64,000 bases of DNA from Dokdonella sp. (GCF_019634815.1 NZ_JAHCAP010000014.1:1-64000), one strand, 5' to 3'; shown: positions 16,712-26,506, counted from the stretch's first letter. Numbers and translations: made by a program. The notes: generated by a model not told the origin, from the sequence alone.

Positions 16712-17563
16712 TCAGGAATCGAGCTTGCTTGCGGCGAGCGAACCCGACGAGGCGCGGCGCGTGTGCAGATTGAAGGTTGCGCCGGCGACGAGGATGTGGA
16801 TCTTGAGACCGAGCAGGCACACTGGCTCGCTTTCGCCGGCCTGATCCATCGAGGAGAACTCCAGTTCGCTGGCATCGACCACGGTGATCCCGCCCGAGCC
16901 CTCGACTTCGAGCGTGTTGTCGGGGCGGATGAACGCGGCGGTGTCCTCGTCCAGACCGATGCCGACGGCGAAGGGGTTGTAAGCCAGCGCCGCGAGCAGG
17001 CGCCCGAGGCGATCGCGCTGGCGAAAATGCTGGTCGATGACGAAGCGGTTGGTGAGGCCCAGGCCAGGCGCGAGACGCACGCTCGATGCGGTCGGCGAGC
17101 CGCCTTCCTTGCCGAACGCGATCATGTGTTCGGACAGGATCGCCGCGCCCGCACTGGTGCCGGCGACGTGCACGCCCTTGGCGTTCTGCAGGCGGATGAG
17201 TTTCGCGATCGGCGTGCCACCGAGCACGGTCGACAGGCGCAACTGGTTGCCGCCGGTGAAGAAAATGCCGTTGGCGCGTTCGAGACGTTCGAGGCGGTTC
17301 TGTTCGGCGGCATCGCGGCGGGTATCGAAGTCGAGCGCGGTGACCTGGCCCGCGCCGAGCTCGGAAAAAATGTGCTCGTAGCGCTTGCCGGTATCGGCGC
17401 GCTGGCTTGCGGTCGGGATCACCACGATGTCGGCGTCATCGCCGCCGCACAGTTCGACGAAGCGCGTGAGGATGCGCGTGTCGTGTTCCTTGTGCTCGGC
17501 GCCGCCGATCGGCACGATCCAACCGCGCTCGCTTCCCTCACGTACCCTGCTTGGACACATCAT
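16712..17563 (-). CDS. cphB: Cyanophycinase CphB
   Basis: Peptidase family S51 serine exopeptidase, 283 residues, that cuts cyanophycin into beta-Asp-Arg dipeptides. The nucleophile is in GTSAGAAILSEHM at about residue 136. Other S51 features are IGGAEHK near the N-terminus, FFTGGNQLRL and the RDRLGRL substrate-binding region. Start at 17563 (two Met codons in a row, either possible). It follows iadA after 17 bp and precedes cphA, so synthesis and breakdown genes share one transcription unit. Confidence 0.94.
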   Translation of the reverse strand: MMCPSRVREGSERGWIVPIGGAEHKEHDTRILTRFVELCGGDDADIVVIPTASQRADTGKRYEHIFSELGAGQVTALDFDTRRDAAEQNRLERLERANGIFFTGGNQLRLSTVLGGTPIAKLIRLQNAKGVHVAGTSAGAAILSEHMIAFGKEGGSPTASSVRLAPGLGLTNRFVIDQHFRQRDRLGRLLAALAYNPFAVGIGLDEDTAAFIRPDNTLEVEGSGGITVVDASELEFSSMDQAGESEPVCLLGLKIHILVAGATFNLHTRRASSGSLAASKLDS

Positions 17564-17580
17564 CTACCCCGGTTTCAATC

Positions 17581-18762
17581 TCAGGTTTCTCGGCGTGCGC
17601 TTTCGAAGGTTCCACGAATCTGCAACTGGCCATCGCGCACATGCACGACACCGCCGGCGATCACGAGATCGGCCTTGCCATCGGTGTCGAGTGCGACGAG
17701 ATCGGCATCGGCGCCGACTTCGATGCGGCCCTTGCGCGCCAGACGCAGCAGTCGCGCGGGATTGCTGGTGAATGCCGGCAGCGCCGTCGCGAGCGGCACG
17801 CCGCGCGCGAGCAGGTCGTTCAGCGTGGTCAGCAAGGCGCCGGAATCGCCCACGTCCATGTGCATCATGTGGCCGTCGGCGTCGAAGCAGGGCAGTGAGC
17901 CACCCGCATCGGAGCTGATGCTGACGCGCTCGCCGGGTGCGCCGCTGTCGAGATAGCGGATCAATGCGTCGCTCGCGCTCCAGGCATCTTCGCCTTCCTC
18001 GACCGGGAATGCGGTGAGGTCGATGTGGCTTCCGCCGCGCGCGAGCGCGATGGCTTCCTCGAACAGCGCCTTGCGCCGATTGACATGCGTGGGCTGGAAC
18101 ACGCGCGCGGGCAATTCGCTGCCCGCCAGTGCCTGACGCACGAGTTCGAGGCCACGTGGACCGTCACCCAGATGCAGGTGGACGATGCCCGCCTTGCCGG
18201 TGAGCAGGCCCGCGACATGCACTTCGGACGCCAAGCGCAGCAATTCATCGAGCGTAGGCTGGCTCGAACGGTGATCGCTCAGTGCCACCTCGCCCGCGCC
18301 GATCAATGCGTCGATGCAGACCAGATCACTGCGCACGGTGCCGGTGAGCGTTGCCAGCGGCAGGTGATAGCCGCCCGCGTAGGCGAACGCCGACAGGCCT
18401 TCCTCGCGCAGCGCATGCACGCCGGCGAGCAGCTCGCGCGGCCCGCGCATGACATCGTCGGTGCCCAGCAAGCCCACCACGGTGGTGATGCCGTGGGCGG
18501 TGTAGCGCGACAGCCCCAGCGGCGGCACGCGCGTGTGATAGCCGCCTTCGCCGCCGCCACCGGTCACATGCACATGACCGTCGATCAGGCCGGGGATCAG
18601 GCGTCGGCCTTCGAGGTCGATCTCCTGCACCGCGAGCGCGGCGGGCAGGTCCGGGCGTTCGTTGCCGAGCCAGAGGATGCGCCCGCCACCCAGCAGCAGG
18701 TGGCACACACCCAGCGCGGCGGGCGCAAAAACCTCGGCGTTGTGGATCAGCAGCAGGCTCAT
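17581..18762 (-). CDS. iadA: Isoaspartyl dipeptidase, likely beta-Asp-Arg hydrolase
   Basis: Amidohydrolase-superfamily zinc peptidase, 393 residues. Metal ligands are visible at HVHVTGG (His63, His65), in the HLHLGDG and QPTHVNR segments, and at the catalytic Asp in SISSDAGGS, matching E. coli IadA. IadA cleaves beta-aspartyl dipeptides; beside cyanophycinase its natural substrate is probably beta-Asp-Arg, releasing free Asp and Arg. First of the cyanophycin genes in transcription order, 18 bp after rnk. Confidence 0.93.
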   Translation of the reverse strand: MSLLLIHNAEVFAPAALGVCHLLLGGGRILWLGNERPDLPAALAVQEIDLEGRRLIPGLIDGHVHVTGGGGEGGYHTRVPPLGLSRYTAHGITTVVGLLGTDDVMRGPRELLAGVHALREEGLSAFAYAGGYHLPLATLTGTVRSDLVCIDALIGAGEVALSDHRSSQPTLDELLRLASEVHVAGLLTGKAGIVHLHLGDGPRGLELVRQALAGSELPARVFQPTHVNRRKALFEEAIALARGGSHIDLTAFPVEEGEDAWSASDALIRYLDSGAPGERVSISSDAGGSLPCFDADGHMMHMDVGDSGALLTTLNDLLARGVPLATALPAFTSNPARLLRLARKGRIEVGADADLVALDTDGKADLVIAGGVVHVRDGQLQIRGTFESARRET

Positions 18763-18780
18763 CCGCGCAAACGCCTCCGC

Positions 18781-19200
18781 TCAGCGGTGCAGTTGTCCCG
18801 CCGCTTCGGGCTGGAAGGTGACTGCCTTCACGCGCAGGCGCAGCGGTTGCCCGTCGGGTGTCTTCCAGTCGATCGTCTGGCCGACGGTGAGTCCGAGCAA
18901 GGCCGCGCCGACCGGGGCGAGCACCGAAACACGGCCCTTGGCGGCATCGGCTTCGGCCGGATAGCACAGCGTCAGGGTGTGTTCCTTTCCACCCAGCTCC
19001 TCGACACAGGTCACGGTCGAGTTCATCGTCACGAGATTGCCGGGGATCTTGTCCGGCGCCAGCACCTGGGCACGATCAAGTTCCGCGCGCAGCGCCTGCG
19101 CGGTCGCGTTGTGCTGCCATTGCGGCGTGTCGAGCAGCGCATCGAGGCGATCGAAATCGCGGCTGCTCAAAGTGATGCTGGGTGACGCCTGCTTGGACAT
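18781..19200 (-). CDS. rnk: Rnk-like nucleoside diphosphate kinase regulator (GreA/B C-terminal domain)
   Basis: 139 residues with an N-terminal helical segment and a C-terminal GreA/GreB FKBP-like domain (VTCVEELGGKEHTLTLCYP, VSVLAPVGAALLGLTVGQTI), the architecture of Rnk. Rnk binds RNA polymerase but lacks the antipause acidic tip. ATG 19200 (MSKQASPS) is chosen by family length; the frame is open to 19248. It appears to lead the cyanophycin operon, which is suggestive but may be simple adjacency. A 7-bp inverted repeat (19221-19240) lies in its 5' leader. Confidence 0.85.
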   Translation of the reverse strand: MSKQASPSITLSSRDFDRLDALLDTPQWQHNATAQALRAELDRAQVLAPDKIPGNLVTMNSTVTCVEELGGKEHTLTLCYPAEADAAKGRVSVLAPVGAALLGLTVGQTIDWKTPDGQPLRLRVKAVTFQPEAAGQLHR

Positions 19201-19522
19201 GGTCCGCTCCAATGCGAAAAGCGGCGCAACAAGGCGCCGCCCGGGCAAAATCTAGTCGGGATGACACTAGCTGCTGCAGCGGCCTGATTCAAGAATTGAC
19301 TTTGGCAGTGGCGCCCCCAACGCAAACCGGCTCCGGGAGGCGGTTTTTGGGGGGCGGGGTTGGTTCGGCGTGCGCGCGGCGTGGTTGAGCGGCAGGTCAA
19401 AGGATCGGGGCGATATTGGCTCCGGTCGGTGTGCCTCGTGCACCGCATGGGGCGCGGCAATGCGTCAGACCATCCGAATTCGGTCATCAAGTTTGCCGTT
19501 GGCAAACGCTAAACTGACGGGC
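19201..19522. promoter_or_regulatory. Divergent rnk/dusA intergenic region with three dyads
   Basis: 322 bp without a gene. It holds a 7-bp inverted repeat (19221-19227/19234-19240) in the rnk leader. An orphan terminator-like hairpin follows (AAACCG 19324-19329, CGGTTT 19341-19346, with two further T). A perfect 7-bp repeat (GTTTGCC 19491-19497, GGCAAAC 19501-19507) lies next to TAAACT at 19510-19515, a possible -10 element for dusA. Roles are inferred. Confidence 0.45.
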
Positions 19523-20566
19523 ATGCATCCCCGACTTGCCGACCCGCCGCCGATCAATGGCGCGGCCAATCCCATCGCTGCGCCCGATCGCAGGCTTTGC
19601 GTCGCGCCGATGATGGACTGGACCGATCGGCATTGCCGCTACTTCCATCGCCTGCTCGCGCCGCATGCCTTGCTCTACACCGAGATGGTGACTGCGGCGG
19701 CGGTGATCCACGGTGATCGTGCGCGCTTGCTCGGGCATGACGCGGCCGAGCATCCCTTGGCTTTGCAGTTGGGCGGCAGCGAGCCGTCGCAACTGGCGCA
19801 GGCGGCGCGGATCGGTGCCGACTTCGGCTACGAGGAAATCAATCTCAACGTCGGTTGTCCGTCGGATCGCGTGCAGTCGGGGCGCTTTGGTGCCTGCCTG
19901 ATGCGCGAGCCGGCGCTGGTGGCCGACTGCGTGCGCGCGATGCGCGAGGCGCTGGCGGGGCGCGCAGTCGAGGTCACGGTCAAGTGCCGCATCGGCGTCG
20001 ACGAGCAGGACGAGTACGCGGGCTTGGCCGATTTCGTCGAGCACGTGCATGCGGCCGGCTGCGCGACCTTCATCGTGCATGCGCGCAAGGCCTGGCTGCA
20101 GGGTCTGTCGCCGAAGGAAAACCGCGAGGTGCCGCCGCTCAACTACGAGCGCGTGTACCGACTCAAGCACGAACACCCGCAACTCACGATCATCATCAAC
20201 GGTGGCATCACCCGCGTCGATGCAGTGTGCGAGCACCTGCAACACGTCGATGGCGTGATGCTCGGCCGCGCGGCCTATCACGAGCCCTGGATTCTGGCCG
20301 AGCTCGAACAGACCTTGTTTGGTGCGCCCTTGCCCACGCGCGACGAGGTGTTGGCACGCCTGCGTCCGTATGTGGAGGCGCATCTGGCGGCGGGCGATCG
20401 CCTGCAGCATGTCACGCGCCACATCCTCGGCCTGTATCAGGGATTGCCCGGCGCGCGCGCGTTCCGTCGCGTGCTCAGCGAGCAGGCGCATCGCAGCGAC
20501 GCCGACTGGCGCGTGGTCGAACAGGCCATGGCGGCGCGTCGCGGCGAACTCAGTCGCGCAGCATGA
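19523..20566 (+). CDS. dusA: tRNA-dihydrouridine synthase DusA
   Basis: FMN-dependent enzyme of 347 residues that reduces U20/U20a in tRNA D-loops. The flavin-binding start is CVAPMMDWTDRHCRYFHRLL. The catalytic cysteine is in NLNVGCPSDRVQSGRFGACLM, and FIVHARKAWLQGLSPKENR is specific to the DusA subgroup. IINGGITRVDA and MLGRAAYHEPW bind FMN phosphate. ATG 19523 gives normal length; the frame is open to 19370. It lies 15 bp upstream of uup. Confidence 0.96.
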   Translation: MHPRLADPPPINGAANPIAAPDRRLCVAPMMDWTDRHCRYFHRLLAPHALLYTEMVTAAAVIHGDRARLLGHDAAEHPLALQLGGSEPSQLAQAARIGADFGYEEINLNVGCPSDRVQSGRFGACLMREPALVADCVRAMREALAGRAVEVTVKCRIGVDEQDEYAGLADFVEHVHAAGCATFIVHARKAWLQGLSPKENREVPPLNYERVYRLKHEHPQLTIIINGGITRVDAVCEHLQHVDGVMLGRAAYHEPWILAELEQTLFGAPLPTRDEVLARLRPYVEAHLAAGDRLQHVTRHILGLYQGLPGARAFRRVLSEQAHRSDADWRVVEQAMAARRGELSRAA

Positions 20567-20581
20567 GGATCAACTGAAAAC

Positions 20582-22492
20582 ATGGCACTGATCCAGTTGC
20601 TCGGCGTCGACTACGGAGTCGGCGGTCCCTTGCTGCTCGAACAGGTCGATCTCACGATCGAACCGGGCGAGCGCGTCTGCATCGTCGGCCGCAACGGTGC
20701 CGGCAAGTCGACCTTGCTCAAGCTGATCGCGGGCGAGTTGCGCCCTGATGATGGCGAAGTGCGCGTGCAGGGTGGCGTGCGCATTGCCCGGCTCGGTCAG
20801 GAAGTACCGCATGAGGTTTCCGGTTCGGTGTTCGACGTGGTCGCGGGCGCGCTCGGCGAACTGGGCGCACTGCTCGCGCAGTTCCATCATCTCACCCACC
20901 ATCTCGAAGTCGAGGGCGCTGCCGCGCAGCTTGCCGCGGTGCAGGCGCGCATCGACGCCGGCAATGGCTGGAACCTCGACCAGCGCGTGACGCGCGTGCT
21001 CGCCCGCCTCGAACTCGACGAAGAACGCGAGTTTGCCGTGCTTTCGGGCGGCATGAAGCGCCGCGTGCTGCTTGCGCGCTCGCTCGTGCTCGAACCCGAT
21101 CTGCTGTTGCTCGACGAGCCGACCAATCATCTGGACATCGAGGCGATCGATTGGCTGGAAGGCTTCCTGCGCGAATTCACGGGCAGCATCCTGTTCGTCA
21201 CCCACGACCGCCGCTTCCTGCGCGCGCTCGCCACGCGCATCGTCGAAATCGATCGCGGACAGGTCACGAGTTGGCCGGGCGATTACGCCAACTACCTGCG
21301 CCGGCGCGAGGAACGCCTGCATGCACAGGCGCAGGCCAATGCACTGTTCGACAAGAAGCTCGCGCAGGAAGAAGTGTGGATCCGCCAGGGTATCAAGGCG
21401 CGGCGCACGCGCAACGAAGGTCGCGTGCGTGCACTCGAAGCGATGCGTCGCGAGCGCGCGCAGCGGCGCGAAGTGCAGGGCCGCGTGCGCCTGCGCACGA
21501 GTGACGCGGGGACCTCGGGTCGGCGCGTGGTCGAGGCCGAGGATGTGGGCTTTGCCTTTGCCGGGCGGCCGATCGTGAAAGGATTTTCTACCACGATCCA
21601 GCGCGGCGATCGCATCGGCCTGATCGGGCCCAATGGCTCGGGCAAGACCACCTTGCTCAAGCTCCTGCTCGGCGAGCTCAGGCCTCAATCGGGCGAGATC
21701 ACACTTGGCACCAACCTGCAGATCGCGGTGTTCGACCAGCATCGCGCGAGCCTGCGCGAGGACTTGTCGGCGCTCGACAATGTCGCCGAAGGGCGTGAGT
21801 ACATCGAGATCGACGGCAGCCGCAAGCATGCACTCGGCTATCTGCAGGACTTTCTGTTCAGGCCCGAACGCGCACGCGCACCGATCACCGCGCTCTCGGG
21901 TGGCGAGCGCAACCGCCTGCTGCTGGCCAAATTGTTCGCCAAGCCATCCAACCTTCTGGTGATGGACGAGCCGACCAACGATCTCGATGTTGAAACGCTT
22001 GAACTGCTCGAAGAACTGCTCGCGGCCTACCGCGGCACCTTGCTGCTGGTCTCGCACGACCGCGAATTTCTCGACAATGTGGTGACCTCGACGCTCGCGC
22101 TCGAAGGCGAGGGCGGGGTCGGCGAATACGTCGGCGGCTACAGCGACTGGTTGCGTCAGCGGCCGGCCGCACGCGCGCGCAACGATGCGGCCGCAACCGG
22201 GAAGAACGCCGCGTCGCAAGAAGGCACGCCTGCCATTGCGCTGACTGCAGCACCGGCGGACGCCACACCCGCCAGGCGCAAGCTCGGCTTCAACGAGACG
22301 CGCGAACTGGCGCAGTTGCCGCAGCGAATCGAAGCGCTCGAGACGCGCATCGCCGAACTCGGCGCGCGCATGCAGGAGCCGGCGTTCTATCAGCAGGATG
22401 GCGCCCTCATCCTCAGCGCGAACACGCAATTGTCTGCCTGGCAGGTCGAGCTCGACGCGGCCTACGCACGCTGGCAGGAGCTTGAAGGCTGA
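20582..22492 (+). CDS. uup: ABC-F family ATPase Uup
   Basis: Soluble tandem ABC ATPase of 636 residues without membrane domains. The two nucleotide-binding domains have Walker A GRNGAGKST (about 38) and GPNGSGKTT (about 350), signature loops LSGGMKRRVLLA and LSGGERNRLLLA, and DEPTNHLD/DEPTNDLD Walker B motifs. A C-terminal coiled-coil region of about 80 residues after an Ala/Thr-rich linker marks Uup rather than EttA. ABC-F proteins act on ribosomes; Uup also affects precise transposon excision in E. coli. Confidence 0.94.
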   Translation: MALIQLLGVDYGVGGPLLLEQVDLTIEPGERVCIVGRNGAGKSTLLKLIAGELRPDDGEVRVQGGVRIARLGQEVPHEVSGSVFDVVAGALGELGALLAQFHHLTHHLEVEGAAAQLAAVQARIDAGNGWNLDQRVTRVLARLELDEEREFAVLSGGMKRRVLLARSLVLEPDLLLLDEPTNHLDIEAIDWLEGFLREFTGSILFVTHDRRFLRALATRIVEIDRGQVTSWPGDYANYLRRREERLHAQAQANALFDKKLAQEEVWIRQGIKARRTRNEGRVRALEAMRRERAQRREVQGRVRLRTSDAGTSGRRVVEAEDVGFAFAGRPIVKGFSTTIQRGDRIGLIGPNGSGKTTLLKLLLGELRPQSGEITLGTNLQIAVFDQHRASLREDLSALDNVAEGREYIEIDGSRKHALGYLQDFLFRPERARAPITALSGGERNRLLLAKLFAKPSNLLVMDEPTNDLDVETLELLEELLAAYRGTLLLVSHDREFLDNVVTSTLALEGEGGVGEYVGGYSDWLRQRPAARARNDAAATGKNAASQEGTPAIALTAAPADATPARRKLGFNETRELAQLPQRIEALETRIAELGARMQEPAFYQQDGALILSANTQLSAWQVELDAAYARWQELEG

Positions 22493-22577
22493 AGGGTGTG
22501 CCAAGGCGCGTGGCGTGTGCGTGGCGCGAAACCGGTGTGAGGACGAGGCCGCGGGCAAGCGGGCCTGCGCGCAGCAC

Positions 22578-23294
22578 TCAGGTCGGCATTTCCGCGGTGA
22601 GCGCCCGCAATTGTGCATGCGACGAGGCGGCGAGCTGCGCGCGCAACTGAGTCAGAAAGGAAGGCGAGCCGTTGACGATTGCACGGCGCAACCATGCTGC
22701 GGCCTCATCGATTTCGCCGGCGTGGGCGAGGATCGCGGCGAGGCTGGCCTGACCACGAAAATCGCCCGCCTGCGCCGAGCGCCGATACCATGCGAGTGCG
22801 GCCCGTGGATCGGCTGCGACCTCCCAACCTTCCTCGTGGAAGCGGCCGACGAGATTCATTGATTTGGCGTGACCCAGTTCCGCTGCCTGCCGGTACAGCG
22901 CATAGGCGCGTGCACGGTCGGGCGCCACGCCGCGGCCGGTGGCGAGCAGGTTGGCGAGGTTGTACATGCCCCAGTCGAGCCCCTGATCGGCGGCCTTGCG
23001 ATACCAGGCGGCCGCAAGCGACGCATCGACGGGCGTGCCACTTCCCAATTCGTGGCAACGTCCGATCATGTTCATCGCCAGCGCATGCCCGCCGCTGGCG
23101 GCGAGCGAATACCAGTACAGGCCTTCGCCTTCGTCGCGCTCGCCCGCGCGACCTTCGCAGTACATCTGCCCGCACAGGAATTGCGCATCGGTGTCGCCGC
23201 GTCGCGCCGCAGCCAGCAGATGCTCGCGCGCCGCGCGCGGGTCGCTGCTCAGCATGCGCTCCAGTTCAGCGCGTTCGATGGCCTGCTCAGGCAT
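22578..23294 (-). CDS. Sel1-repeat protein of the fiu-piuC cluster
   Basis: 238 residues consisting mainly of Sel1-like (SLR) helical repeats, for example [40 protein letters not shown] and [20 protein letters not shown]. No signal peptide is seen. ATG 23294 overlaps the end of piuC by 8 nt, which supports this start and translational coupling. A Sel1/TPR protein next to PiuC recurs in proteobacterial iron clusters, but its job is not established. Confidence 0.85.
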   Translation of the reverse strand: MPEQAIERAELERMLSSDPRAAREHLLAAARRGDTDAQFLCGQMYCEGRAGERDEGEGLYWYSLAASGGHALAMNMIGRCHELGSGTPVDASLAAAWYRKAADQGLDWGMYNLANLLATGRGVAPDRARAYALYRQAAELGHAKSMNLVGRFHEEGWEVAADPRAALAWYRRSAQAGDFRGQASLAAILAHAGEIDEAAAWLRRAIVNGSPSFLTQLRAQLAASSHAQLRALTAEMPT

Positions 23295-23973
23295 CGCTCC
23301 ATTCGCGCAGCAGGTTGTGGTAGACGCCAGTGAGCTGCACCAGCTCGCGGGCGTCGGGAAGTTGCATGGTGAGTTTCTGGATCGCGACGTCGAGATCGAA
23401 CAGCAGGCGCCGGTGCGCCTGCGATCGCACCAGGCTCTGGATCCACATGAACGATGCGACGCGGGCACCGCGCGTCACCGGCCGCACCTCGTGCAGGCTG
23501 GAACCGGGATAGAGCACGAGATCGCCCGCCGGCAACTTGACTTCGTGCGTGCCGTAGGTGTCCTCGATCACGAGTTCGCCGCCGTCATATTCATCCGGCG
23601 CGGCGAGAAACAGCGTGGCCGACAGATCGGTGCGGATCGGCATGGCCGGTTCGACACGGCGGTCATAGCGCACCGCATTGTCGACATGCCAGCCGAAGGC
23701 CTGGCCGCCGGCGTAGCGGTTGAACAGCGGCGGATAGATCCGTCTTGGCAAGGCGCCCGCAAAGAACGTGGTATTGCGTGAGAGCGCATCGACGATGATG
23801 GCGCCCAGTTCCTGTGCAATCGGATCGCTTTCCAGCAGTTGACCATTGTGCTTGGCGCGCGCCGATTGATAGCCCGCGGTCACGCGACCATCGGCCCAGT
23901 CCGCGGCGGCCAGGCGCGTGCGGCACTGGCCGAGCTGATCGGCGTCGAGCACCTTTTCGATATGCAGCAACAC
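23287..23973 (-). CDS. piuC: Fe(II)/2-oxoglutarate-dependent dioxygenase PiuC/YbiX
   Basis: PKHD-type hydroxylase of 228 residues. The iron ligands are His and Asp in [12 protein letters not shown] and a distal His in [12 protein letters not shown], with the 2-oxoglutarate-binding Arg in [15 protein letters not shown]. In Pseudomonas and E. coli this gene sits beside a catecholate siderophore receptor and is iron-regulated. It starts 34 bp after the receptor gene and is probably co-transcribed from the Fur-controlled promoter. Confidence 0.93.
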   Translation of the reverse strand: MLLHIEKVLDADQLGQCRTRLAAADWADGRVTAGYQSARAKHNGQLLESDPIAQELGAIIVDALSRNTTFFAGALPRRIYPPLFNRYAGGQAFGWHVDNAVRYDRRVEPAMPIRTDLSATLFLAAPDEYDGGELVIEDTYGTHEVKLPAGDLVLYPGSSLHEVRPVTRGARVASFMWIQSLVRSQAHRRLLFDLDVAIQKLTMQLPDARELVQLTGVYHNLLREWSDA

Positions 23974-24007
23974 GATGCTTGCTCCTGGCCGACGCGCGCG
24001 TTCGAAA

Positions 24008-26374
24008 TCAGAACTTCAGGCTTGCCGAGAGGATTGCCGTGCGGCCCGGGGCCATCGCCGCGAAATGTACCGGATAGGCCTTGGTGTAGTAGGTCTCGTC
24101 GGTGAGATTCTGCAGGTTCAGGCGCAGATCCAGGTTCTCATTGATGTGCCAGCTCGCCATGGCGTCGAAGCGCCAGTACGAGGGCACGCCGTATTGGGTG
24201 ATCTGCCGGTCGGCGGCGTTGACGCGATAGCTGCCCGCGACTTCGCCGACATGGAAGGCACCCCCGGCGAGGCTGATCGCCGGTGTCAGCTGCCAGTTGG
24301 TCCATAGACTCAGGCTGTGCCTGGGCGTATTGGCCAGCGGCGTGCCATTGAGCGGGTTGGGCCCGCCGTTGACGAAGCCGCCATCGAGCAGCTTGCCGTG
24401 CATGTAGGCATAGCCGGCGAACACGCTCCAGCGCTCGGTCAGCTGGCCGTTGGCCGATAGTTCCACGCCTTGCACGCGGGTCTTGCCGATGTTGGAAAAG
24501 CCGCCCTCGGCATTCTGCTGGCGCGCATTGGTCTTCTCGGTCTGGAAGATGTCGGCGCTCACCGCGAGTCGTTCGCCGAGCAGGTTCCATTTCACGCCCA
24601 GTTCGAGATTGCGAGTGTGTTCGGCATCCAGATCGATCTTGCCGAGCGGGTTGGTGTCGCTGCCTTCGCCGAGGAAGCTGCCCGGCGGGGTCGCCGAGGT
24701 CGCCCAGGAAAAATAGACGCTCGCCGGTTCAACAGGTTTCCACACCACACCCGCTTGCCAGCTCCATTGGCCACTGGTCGAACGGTGATCCTCGGTGATG
24801 CGTGTGCCCTGATAGCCGCGCGGGCAGACGTAGCCGGGAAGGTCCGGGCACCAGGTGACTGGTGCGGTGGTCGAGAAGCGGTCGTAGCGTGCGCCCAGAT
24901 TGAGCAGCCACTGCTCGGCCAGCTGCACGGTATCGAGCGCGTACACGGCCTGAGTGGCCGAGCGGGTGCGGATCGGCGCATTGGCTCGCGTGATCGCAGC
25001 CGGTACGAAGCTGCCATTGGTCCAGGTGCCCGGCTGCCACGGATCGTGAGGATTGGCATTGCCGAGCAGGGTGCAGTTCCACATCGAAGCCGCGCCGGGC
25101 CCGAGCTGGCCGCAGGCGGTGGCGGCATTGAAATAGGGCACGACAAAGCTGTCACGATGGGATTTTTCGTTCGCCAGTTCCAGACCCGTGCTGAAGCGGT
25201 TGTCGAAACCACCGAGCTGGAAGGTGCCGGACAGATCGGTCTGGTTGATCGCGCTCACGGTATTGCCCGCACGCGTGTTGACGCGGCGCCAGACCTCGCC
25301 GTGCACGACATTGCCCTGACTGTCGTCGGGCTGGGTGAGGATGTAGTCCTGCTGTGAGCGACCGTAGCGTGTGGTGTTGCGCAAGCTCAGGCCGCCGTCG
25401 AATTCGTGGCTGAGGATCAGGGTGCCGATGTTGGTGTCGCTACGGCGGAAATCACGGTCGAGCAAGCCATAGAAGGCATCGCGATTGCCGCCATCGTCGG
25501 GGCGCACCACGCGCACGCCGGCCGGCAGATTGCTCATGCCGAAGTGATACGGCACACCCGAGTCGGGCACTTCATCGGTGTCGAGATGGTAGAAGCTCAA
25601 GGTGGCCTGGGTCGGGCCGCCGAGGCCGAAGCTGAAGGAAGGCGCAAGGCCGAAGCGGCGACCATGCACCGCATCGCGCCCGGCAACGCCTGCATCATGG
25701 CCAAGCAGGTTCACGCGCAGTGCGGCATTGCTGCCGATCTGCAGATTGCTGTCGATGGTGGCGCGCCGGTAACTGCCATTGCCGATGCCGACATCGATGC
25801 GGGTGAAGTCGTCGGCCTGCGGCAGTTTGCTGATCAGGTTGATGCTGCCGCCGCCGTTGGAGCGGCCGTTGAACACCGAGTCGGGCCCCTTGACGACTTC
25901 GACCTGCTCGATTGCGAAGGTCTCGCGTGACTGCGCGCCGACATCGCGCACGCCATCGACGAAGATCGAGCTCTGCGCATCGAAGCCACGCAGGAATGGC
26001 CGATCGCCCTGCGGGTTGCCGCCTTCGCCGGCGCCGAAGGTGATGCCGGGAACCACGCGCAGGGCGTCGATGAGGTCGGTCGCGCCCATGTCGGTGATGA
26101 GCTTTTCGGGAACCACGCTCACGGCGCGCGGGGTATCGAGCAAGGGCGCGGTGAACTTCGGTGAGGCCGGTTCGCGCACGAACTTGCCTTCGACCGTGAC
26201 GCGTTCGAGCTGCTGGGTGTCGCGCGCATCCGGATCGGGCGCAGCAGCGTCGTTCGGCGCTGCGGCAGCCGGGTTCGCGGCGGCCGGGCCGGCGATCAGG
26301 ACGGCGCCGATCGCAGTGGCGAACAGGCGGGTGGGCGGAAGGGCGCGGGTCGTGATGAACGAAGTCGATGACAT
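24008..26374 (-). CDS. TonB-dependent siderophore receptor (Fiu/PiuA-like)
   Basis: Outer-membrane ferric-siderophore receptor, 788 residues. A signal peptide (about 1-33) precedes a TonB-box/plug region ([53 protein letters not shown]). A 22-strand barrel follows, ending in the aromatic terminus [13 protein letters not shown] 26374 places the signal peptide at the N-terminus; the frame is open upstream without similarity. Linkage to piuC suggests a catecholate receptor like Fiu or PiuA. Confidence 0.92.
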   Translation of the reverse strand: MSSTSFITTRALPPTRLFATAIGAVLIAGPAAANPAAAAPNDAAAPDPDARDTQQLERVTVEGKFVREPASPKFTAPLLDTPRAVSVVPEKLITDMGATDLIDALRVVPGITFGAGEGGNPQGDRPFLRGFDAQSSIFVDGVRDVGAQSRETFAIEQVEVVKGPDSVFNGRSNGGGSINLISKLPQADDFTRIDVGIGNGSYRRATIDSNLQIGSNAALRVNLLGHDAGVAGRDAVHGRRFGLAPSFSFGLGGPTQATLSFYHLDTDEVPDSGVPYHFGMSNLPAGVRVVRPDDGGNRDAFYGLLDRDFRRSDTNIGTLILSHEFDGGLSLRNTTRYGRSQQDYILTQPDDSQGNVVHGEVWRRVNTRAGNTVSAINQTDLSGTFQLGGFDNRFSTGLELANEKSHRDSFVVPYFNAATACGQLGPGAASMWNCTLLGNANPHDPWQPGTWTNGSFVPAAITRANAPIRTRSATQAVYALDTVQLAEQWLLNLGARYDRFSTTAPVTWCPDLPGYVCPRGYQGTRITEDHRSTSGQWSWQAGVVWKPVEPASVYFSWATSATPPGSFLGEGSDTNPLGKIDLDAEHTRNLELGVKWNLLGERLAVSADIFQTEKTNARQQNAEGGFSNIGKTRVQGVELSANGQLTERWSVFAGYAYMHGKLLDGGFVNGGPNPLNGTPLANTPRHSLSLWTNWQLTPAISLAGGAFHVGEVAGSYRVNAADRQITQYGVPSYWRFDAMASWHINENLDLRLNLQNLTDETYYTKAYPVHFAAMAPGRTAILSASLKF

Positions 26375-26487
26375 GAATGGATCCGTGGAAAGGACAGGAC
26401 GGGCACGCCCAATCGCCCGGCGCAGCGCGGTTTGAACGCGCAACCGGTCGGCCAGCACCCAAGCGAAACTCGATTGAATTGTATAGC

Positions 26488-26506
26488 AATGCGAATCACT
26501 CGCACT
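26488..26506 (-). promoter_or_regulatory. Fur-like box upstream of the siderophore receptor
   Basis: A 19-bp window centred on 26497 contains the perfect palindrome TGCGA-ATCAC-TCGCA (26490-26504), close to the AATGCGAAT-type Fur half-sites of pseudomonads and xanthomonads. On the minus strand a TATACA/TACAAT -10 candidate lies just downstream, so a bound repressor would block the receptor promoter about 115 nt before the ATG. Fur binding is inferred. Confidence 0.6.

Noticed and set aside
14218-16773. Very long plus-strand open frame (about 850 codons) antisense to cphA
   Set aside because: His/Arg/Ala/Gly-rich translation without family motifs. It mirrors the third-position GC bias of cphA and is a shadow frame.
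20570-22618. Minus-strand open frame of about 680 codons antisense to uup
   Set aside because: No motifs and composition typical of GC-rich antisense shadow; uup on the plus strand has full ABC-F motifs.
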